A program made the translations under genes and the position numbers. Under the pieces are notes generated by a model. It saw only the letters and a list, made by a program, of their open reading frames with translations. It was not told the origin of the DNA and ran no database searches. From the NCBI RefSeq assembly GCF_002865645.1, contig NW_020194558.1:1454014-1518013 (forward strand): a stretch of 64,000 nt of DNA, read 5' to 3'. The DNA comes from Hyaloscypha bicolor E. Taxonomy: Eukaryota; Ascomycota; Leotiomycetes; Helotiales; Hyaloscyphaceae. Shown here one piece after another: positions 59,026 through 64,000 of this stretch; within the stretch, counting starts at the first letter, position 1; every line of letters begins with the position of its first letter.

Positions 59026-62000
59026 CTATATAAAAGTACTATAATTTAATGTGAATCATAATAGAACTACTACTGAAAACGTCTTGTAAATAGCTATAGA
59101 ACTGGATATTAAAGTCCTAGTAATCCAGGAACTATAGGTAATAGCAAGGGATAGTAATAATCGGAAATATTATTCTATTATATACTCGAGCTATTATTAA
59201 ATACTCCCGAATTACGGTACCTTGAGACCTAGAACCTTAATTTACATAGCCCGTGAATTATAGGCTAGCCTAGCTCAAAACTCACTAAGTAATCCAGATT
59301 GCCTAATTATAGACTTAAGTCTAGGTGTACTAAAAATGCAGCTAATTAATTTCTATAATGTAATTCACCCAGAAGACCCTAATAGTATATTAACTATATT
59401 AAGAGAGGACATTTTACCTACTACTCTCTTTAATAGCTCTTTATTACTAGGTAATTTTAATATATATTATCCTTGGTAGGATCCCCTAAGGCCTCAAAGC
59501 AGTTATATAATCTATTTAATTAGCTATATAGAGAGCCATTCTCTAAGGCTATTAAATAAAATAGGGAAAGGTACCTTCTATAGATCGAATATATCTATTC
59601 CTTCCGTATTAGACTTAAGTTTTGCTACTAGTGGAATAGTAACTAAGATTAAAGACTGGCAAGTACTACCAGACTTAGGTTCTAATTACTTTAGGGTACT
59701 ATTTACTATTAGTAAGTCAACTTATAGCTCTAGTTCTAATCCAGTCAGATTTAATACTAGGAAAGCAGACTGGGCTAAATTTATAAGCTACCTTATTAGT
59801 AGCCTTAATAATATACCCTTTCTACTTACTAGTATACCTGGAAACCATAAACTAGACCTATTAGCTAAAGACTTTACTAATAGAATAGTAGATGCGGCTA
59901 GTAATAGTATTCCAAAATCTACTATTAGTCTATATTCTAAACCCTGGTAAAATAAGGACTTAAAGACTTTATATAAATTAATACTATATTATAGCTATAA
60001 GTCTAAAGTCTCAGGATATACTTTCTATAAACAAGAACTCCAAAATACAAAGAATACCTACTTTATTACTATTAAAGGTACTAAGCTAGTATATTAGAAT
60101 AAGTTCTTAGAGAATAAAGACTCCTAGTCAATTTTTAAAGCTATGAAATATACTAAAGATACCTTATATGAACCGATTCCTAGTATCTTAAGTAGTAATA
60201 GTAGAAATAGTAGTAATAGTAGTAATAGCAATTTAAAGTCGACTTTCTAAAAGAAGTATAATATCTTTAGAGCTAAGCTTTTCCTACTACCCTCTAATAC
60301 TGAGCCTATTAGCCTAATAAACTATAGGCCTAGTTTAAAGTAGAACTGGCCTATTCTATCTAGAATAGAGCTAGAACAAGTATATACCTCTAAGATAAAG
60401 GGGAAAACCCCAGGACCAGACTTAGTTACTCAAGAGATTATAGTCTATACTTATAGAGCTACTTCAGATATTTTTTATAGGCTATATTCCTTATTTATTA
60501 ATAAGGGGTACTACCCTAAAGTCTGGAAACAAGCTACTGGCTTTATTCTAAAGAAATTAGGAAAACCAAACTATTCCCTACCTAAAGTATATCGAGTTAT
60601 TTCCTTACTTAATTACTTAGGGAAGGTTTCTAAGAGAATATTAGCTAAGAGACTTAGTTATTTAGCCGAGACTAGTAACCTATTACACCCTTCCCAAATA
60701 GGAGGTAGGCTATATAAGTTAGCTATTAATACTGCTTTATTACTATAGAATAAAGTAGAGACTAATAAGTCCTATAAGCTAAAAACTACTACTTTCTTCC
60801 TAGATATTAAAGGTGCCTTTAATTACATATCCAAGAATAGGCTATTACAGATTATAATTAGTTTATTACTATTTACTAGCCTTATTTTCTGGGTATTGTC
60901 ATTCCTAGATAACCGAGTATTAAGACTAGCTTTTAATAATAGTATAGAAGCATTTAAGTCTATACTTACTAGTATTCTATAAGGGAGTCCTATATTACCT
61001 ATACTATTCCTAATCTATATCCGAGATCTATTTAAATTAGTAAACGTTAGTTTTAAGTCCTATTTAGATAATATAACTCTTACTACTGCTTCTAATAGCC
61101 TTAAAAAGAATATTAAGACTTTAGAGCAGGAAGTAAAGGATATAGTTAATCTAGGGAATAAAAATGCTATTAGCTTTAATATAGATAAGACTAAGCTTAT
61201 TTATTTTAATAATTCTAAGAACAAACCTAGCTTAAAACTACCTAACGGGGAACTAGTTTCCCCTAGTAAAGTAGTTAAGTAAATAGGAATATATTTCGAC
61301 GAGAATCTCAGATTTAAGAAATATATAGCTTATAGGACTTCTAAAGCAAAACAAGCCTTTTATAGGATTTAGAGACTTATAAATATATTATATAGTTTAT
61401 TCCCATTTGCAATTAGATAGCTATATTTAGCCTGTATTACTAGTATAATAGACTATGGTTCCTTACTATAGTAGAAGACCGAAAATAAAGCTCAAATTAG
61501 GCCTTTATAAGCTATTTAGAACCTAGCTTTAAGAAAAACTTTAGGAATATTTAAAACGGCTCCTATTATTCCTATAGAAGTCGAATTAGCTTTACTTCCA
61601 CCTATTATAAGGCTAAACCATAGTCGTCGCCAATATGCCCTCCATATCCTTAAATTAAGTCTAAATCATCCTATTAAACTAGAGTTTGAGAAGTCCTTCC
61701 AAAGATCTAAGTAATTAGAATTAGTAGACTCTGATATAGACTCTATTTATAGTCTAAATACAGATCTAGTTCGAGATCATACGGCTAAAATATCCCAAAT
61801 TGAAATTATAGTCAATTCTATTAAGGAACTTATAGTCCCTAAGAACTTAGAGACTATAAGACACTTTTACTTTACTCCCTGGAACAGAGAAGTACCTTAT
61901 AAAATTACTATATTAAGACAGCCTAAGGAAGAAACTACTATATTACATAATCTCTATTTAAAGACTTTATATAATAATAGCTCTATATTATTTATATATA

Positions 62001-63091
62001 CAGATAGATCTCAAACTCAAAAAGAAATCGGAATAGGCCTAGAACTCGTAGTCTATAGTTACGAAACTCCCTATATACCGGTCATAGCTAAATATAGAGA
62101 AAGCCAGAATATAGGAGCTAGTACTATAGTCTATAATAGAGAACTAGAAGGCGTTACTAGAGCTATTAAATATACTAGTAGTAAAGCAAAGAGAGAAGAG
62201 CTTTATAATATCTATATAGATAACTAAGCTAGTTTACTAAGATTAAAAACTCCTTCTAATAAGCCGGGACAAAGTTAATAAATTAGAGCTATACTAGCCA
62301 CTAAAGCCCTTATAGCTAAAGGAGCTAGTATAGAACTAATCTGGGTCCCAGGCCATACAGATATAATTAGGAACGAAGAAGCAGATATACTAGCTAAAAT
62401 AGGTACTACTTCTCCTATATTAGATAATCCCGAATTAGTAAAAACCTCCTTTGCTTTCCTAGGGGTCCAAATTAATAAAGTTAAGAAATAAGAGTATAGA
62501 CTACTTTTAGAATCTTATACTAAACCAAAGACCTAGCTAGAATCATATAGTAATATATATCCATAGAAAGTATCCAAGAAAATACAGCTACCTTTAGGAA
62601 CTTTAAGGCTACTAGCTAGTGCCTTCTTCTAATTAAAGCTAGGCCACGGATATATAAAGTCCTATTTATATAGGCTAAAAATAGCATCTAATAATAAATG
62701 CAAATATGGGAAGACTGAGAATACAAAGTACCTCCTTTTATATTGCAAGCTATATAAGGAGGAACGAATTAGACTATTTAGTTTATTCAAGGATAGCTTA
62801 GAGGCTAGTACTTTTAACCTATGAGTTCTATTATATACAGAGATTAGTATACCGAATATACTAGTATTCTTAAAAGAGACTAGTATATATACAAGAAAAT
62901 GGCATATAGACCGAAATATAGAAGTAGAAGAAGTAGAAATAGGGATAGAAATAGGAGAGGAAATAGGGGAGGAAATAGGGGAGGAAATAGGGGTGGAAAT
63001 AGGAGAGGAAATAGGGGTGGAAATAGGGGTGGAAATAGGGGTGGAAATAGGGGTGGAAATAGGGGATATAGAAATAGGAGAGTGGAAATAG
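59018..63091 (+). pseudogene. LINE-B ORF2: endonuclease-RT-RNase H, RIPed
   Basis: One frame of 1358 codons to TAG 63089-63091, no frameshift seen, many Gln/Trp-type stops. Endonuclease: VLVIQEL near 59110; LLLGNFNIYYPW near 59443 (family: GDFN). RT: FFLDIKGAFNYI near 60797; GSPILPILFLIY near 60985, after a stop replacing Gln; SYLDNITLTTA near 61058 (family: YADD). RNase H: FIYTDRSQTQ near 61990, NRELEGVTRAI near 62135, IYIDN-ASLLRL near 62210. Then CKYGKTENTKYLLLYCKLYKEE near 62700, a zinc-knuckle-like tail as in Tad1-clade LINEs. The C-terminus runs into a 12-bp minisatellite. The start is inferred at ATA 59018-59020. Confidence 0.85.
62940..63090 (+). repeat. 12-bp minisatellite at the end of LINE-B ORF2
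   Basis: About ten units close to GGAAATAGGGGT or GGAAATAGGGGA. In the ORF2 frame they code for (Val/Glu)-Glu-Ile-Gly repeats, up to the stop at 63089. Another frame of the same DNA is open from 62899 to 63237 and codes for Gly-Gly-Asn-Arg repeats; I take that frame as a by-product. Confidence 0.9.
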
Positions 63092-63293
63092 GGGATAGGA
63101 GAGGAATTGTAATTTATACTTATTTTCTTTATTTCCTTACTATTACTATTCTAGGGGTATGTCCCCAACCATTTATTATACCTATATTGGAAATTGGGCC
63201 TATATATAAACTACAGAAATACATACTAGCTTGCTAGCCGTACTATATAGTTCTAAACTAATAAAGTACGTTAAAAGGAAAAAAAAAAAAAAA
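63092..63293 (+). other. LINE-B 3' UTR and poly-A
   Basis: Matches the 3' ends of LINE-E (11127-11336) and LINE-D (minus strand). Contains CTAACTTGC-like short palindromic words near 63228-63240. A-run of about 15 at 63279-63293. Confidence 0.8.
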
Positions 63294-64000
63294 AGCTAAA
63301 TTACTAATTCGTTAAGCCCGGGACTTAATAGTTAAAGCTATTACTATTACTCCGTTATATGACCAGTAATCTCGACTACTAGATTTAGTAGAAATCTTTA
63401 GAGAATATACTGAATTTGGCCGTATCTACTATACTAGTACTTTACTAGCCTTCTAGGTAATAAACCTCGAAAATGCCACTAAACGGATTGAAATTTAGTT
63501 AAGAACTCAAGCCAAACTAGCTACTCAAGCTAAAACTACTCCCGAAAAGCCTACTTGGGCTAAAATTACTATTCAAGAACTATAATCTTACTCGGAAAAG
63601 AACTAGACTATAGTATTATATACTAAGTCCAAAAATCAGGAAGGAAAAAGCCCTAGTATACTTACTAGTAATAGTAGTACTTGTAATACTAATAAACTAC
63701 TTAGTGCCCGTAATACTAGTAGTTCTAGTACTCATAATACTAGCTCGAAATCTATGGCCTTCTCTAGAAAAAGTACCTTCCTACTAGCTTATATAGAGTA
63801 AGCTAGCTTATTCTCTGCTATTTCTACTTGCAATTCGCTTAATACTGCTTTCTGCTCTAAGGAAATCAAGGAACTAATAATCTCTATAGTTTCTCTTTTC
63901 TTAAAGAGTAATATTATAATTAATACTACTCCCGAATTTAACTCTGACTTTCTGGTTCAAAATCAAGCTATTATAAAGGGGGTACTTCCCTTAGTTATAA
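63294..64000 (+). pseudogene. LINE-A ORF1, continued, cut by the window end
   Basis: Resumes with the TSD and aligns with 57751-58450 of LINE-B. It has more RIP-type changes than LINE-B. The zinc knuckles and ORF2 lie beyond the window. Confidence 0.8.

Larger units (their letters stand above)
57262..63293 (+). mobile_element. LINE-B: near full-length Tad1-like LINE inside LINE-A
   Basis: 11-bp TSD AGCTAAATTAC at 57251-57261 and 63294-63304, interrupting ORF1 of LINE-A. Poly-A at 63279-63293. Both ORFs are in single frames without frameshifts. About 13 extra bases (GAAGTCAATTAAC) precede the usual T-run at the 5' end. It is the least RIPed LINE in the window and keeps many CpA/TpG words, so it is probably the most recent insertion. 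Confidence 0.9.
56772..64000 (+). mobile_element. LINE-A: LINE split by LINE-B, runs off the window
   Basis: 5' end at 56772 (T-run, CCGG, T-run), ORF1 start ATG at 56904, broken at 57261 by LINE-B and resuming at 63294 within ORF1. The sequence then runs to the window end, still in ORF1. It is only moderately RIPed. Confidence 0.85.

Noticed and set aside
62940..63090. CRISPR array
   Set aside because: The repeats are contiguous 12-bp units without spacers, and the context is a fungal LINE.
62899..63237. 112-codon Gly/Asn/Arg repeat protein
   Set aside because: An alternative frame of the 12-bp minisatellite. The ORF2 frame runs through the same DNA to a stop at 63089, and LINE-E shows the same arrangement.
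1..64000. Mitochondrial or plasmid DNA, suggested by the high AT content
   Set aside because: No mitochondrial genes, rRNA or tRNAs. The AT bias is explained by RIP of nuclear transposons.

Overview
This window looks like a repeat-dense, AT-rich block from a filamentous ascomycete (Pezizomycotina-type) genome that has undergone repeat-induced point mutation (RIP). I can support no host gene, tRNA or rRNA. Almost all of it is transposon DNA whose reading frames are still traceable but carry stops at former Gln (CAA/CAG) and Trp (TGG) codons. Key residues have changed in the ways C->T and G->A predict: Asp to Asn, Cys and His to Tyr. CpA and TpG are scarce by eye while CpG survives, which fits RIP better than plain CpG methylation decay. 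The assignment to an ascomycete rests on this pattern plus the families present: a Tad1-like LINE with an RNase H domain, Ty1/copia elements and Ty3/gypsy chromoviruses.

Layout. 1-6200: a minus-strand chromovirus (Gyp2; gag, protease, RT, integrase, chromodomain), 3' end off the window. 6200-7107: featureless AT-rich DNA. 7108-24875: a plus-strand LINE (LINE-C) split by a copia element (Cop1-A, 7189-21522, TSD ATTTA/ATTCA). Cop1-A itself holds a minus-strand LINE (LINE-E, 11105-17091) and an orphan block (17092-18616). 24876-25510: a 5'-truncated minus-strand LINE (LINE-D) inside LINE-C. 25511-26851 and 54608-56691: two halves of another copia-like element (Cop2), split by a second copy of Cop1 (Cop1-B, 26852-54607, TSD TCTCT/CCTCT). 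Cop1-B holds a 12.3-kb element with a SNF2-type helicase and a transposase-like gene (about 33091-45385) and a complete chromovirus (Gyp1, 46087-52907, 331-bp LTRs, TSD CTTTA). 56692-56771: an end fragment of the same kind as the 12.3-kb element. 56772-64000: a LINE (LINE-A) split by a nearly full-length LINE (LINE-B, 57262-63293, 11-bp TSD).

The most unusual object is the 12.3-kb element. It encodes a SNF2 ATPase with recognisable motifs I, II, III and V/VI. It also carries a protein that resembles, from memory, the KDZ/Plavaka-like fungal transposase family, plus a divergent unrecognised gene, a small less-mutated ORF, a 71-bp tandem repeat and a dispersed motif close to ATTAGCCTTTTCC. The nesting gives a relative history: LINE-C first, then Cop1-A, then LINE-E; on the right, Cop2, then Cop1-B, then the 12.3-kb element and Gyp1. 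LINE-B is the youngest LINE and the least mutated. None of these genes looks functional now.
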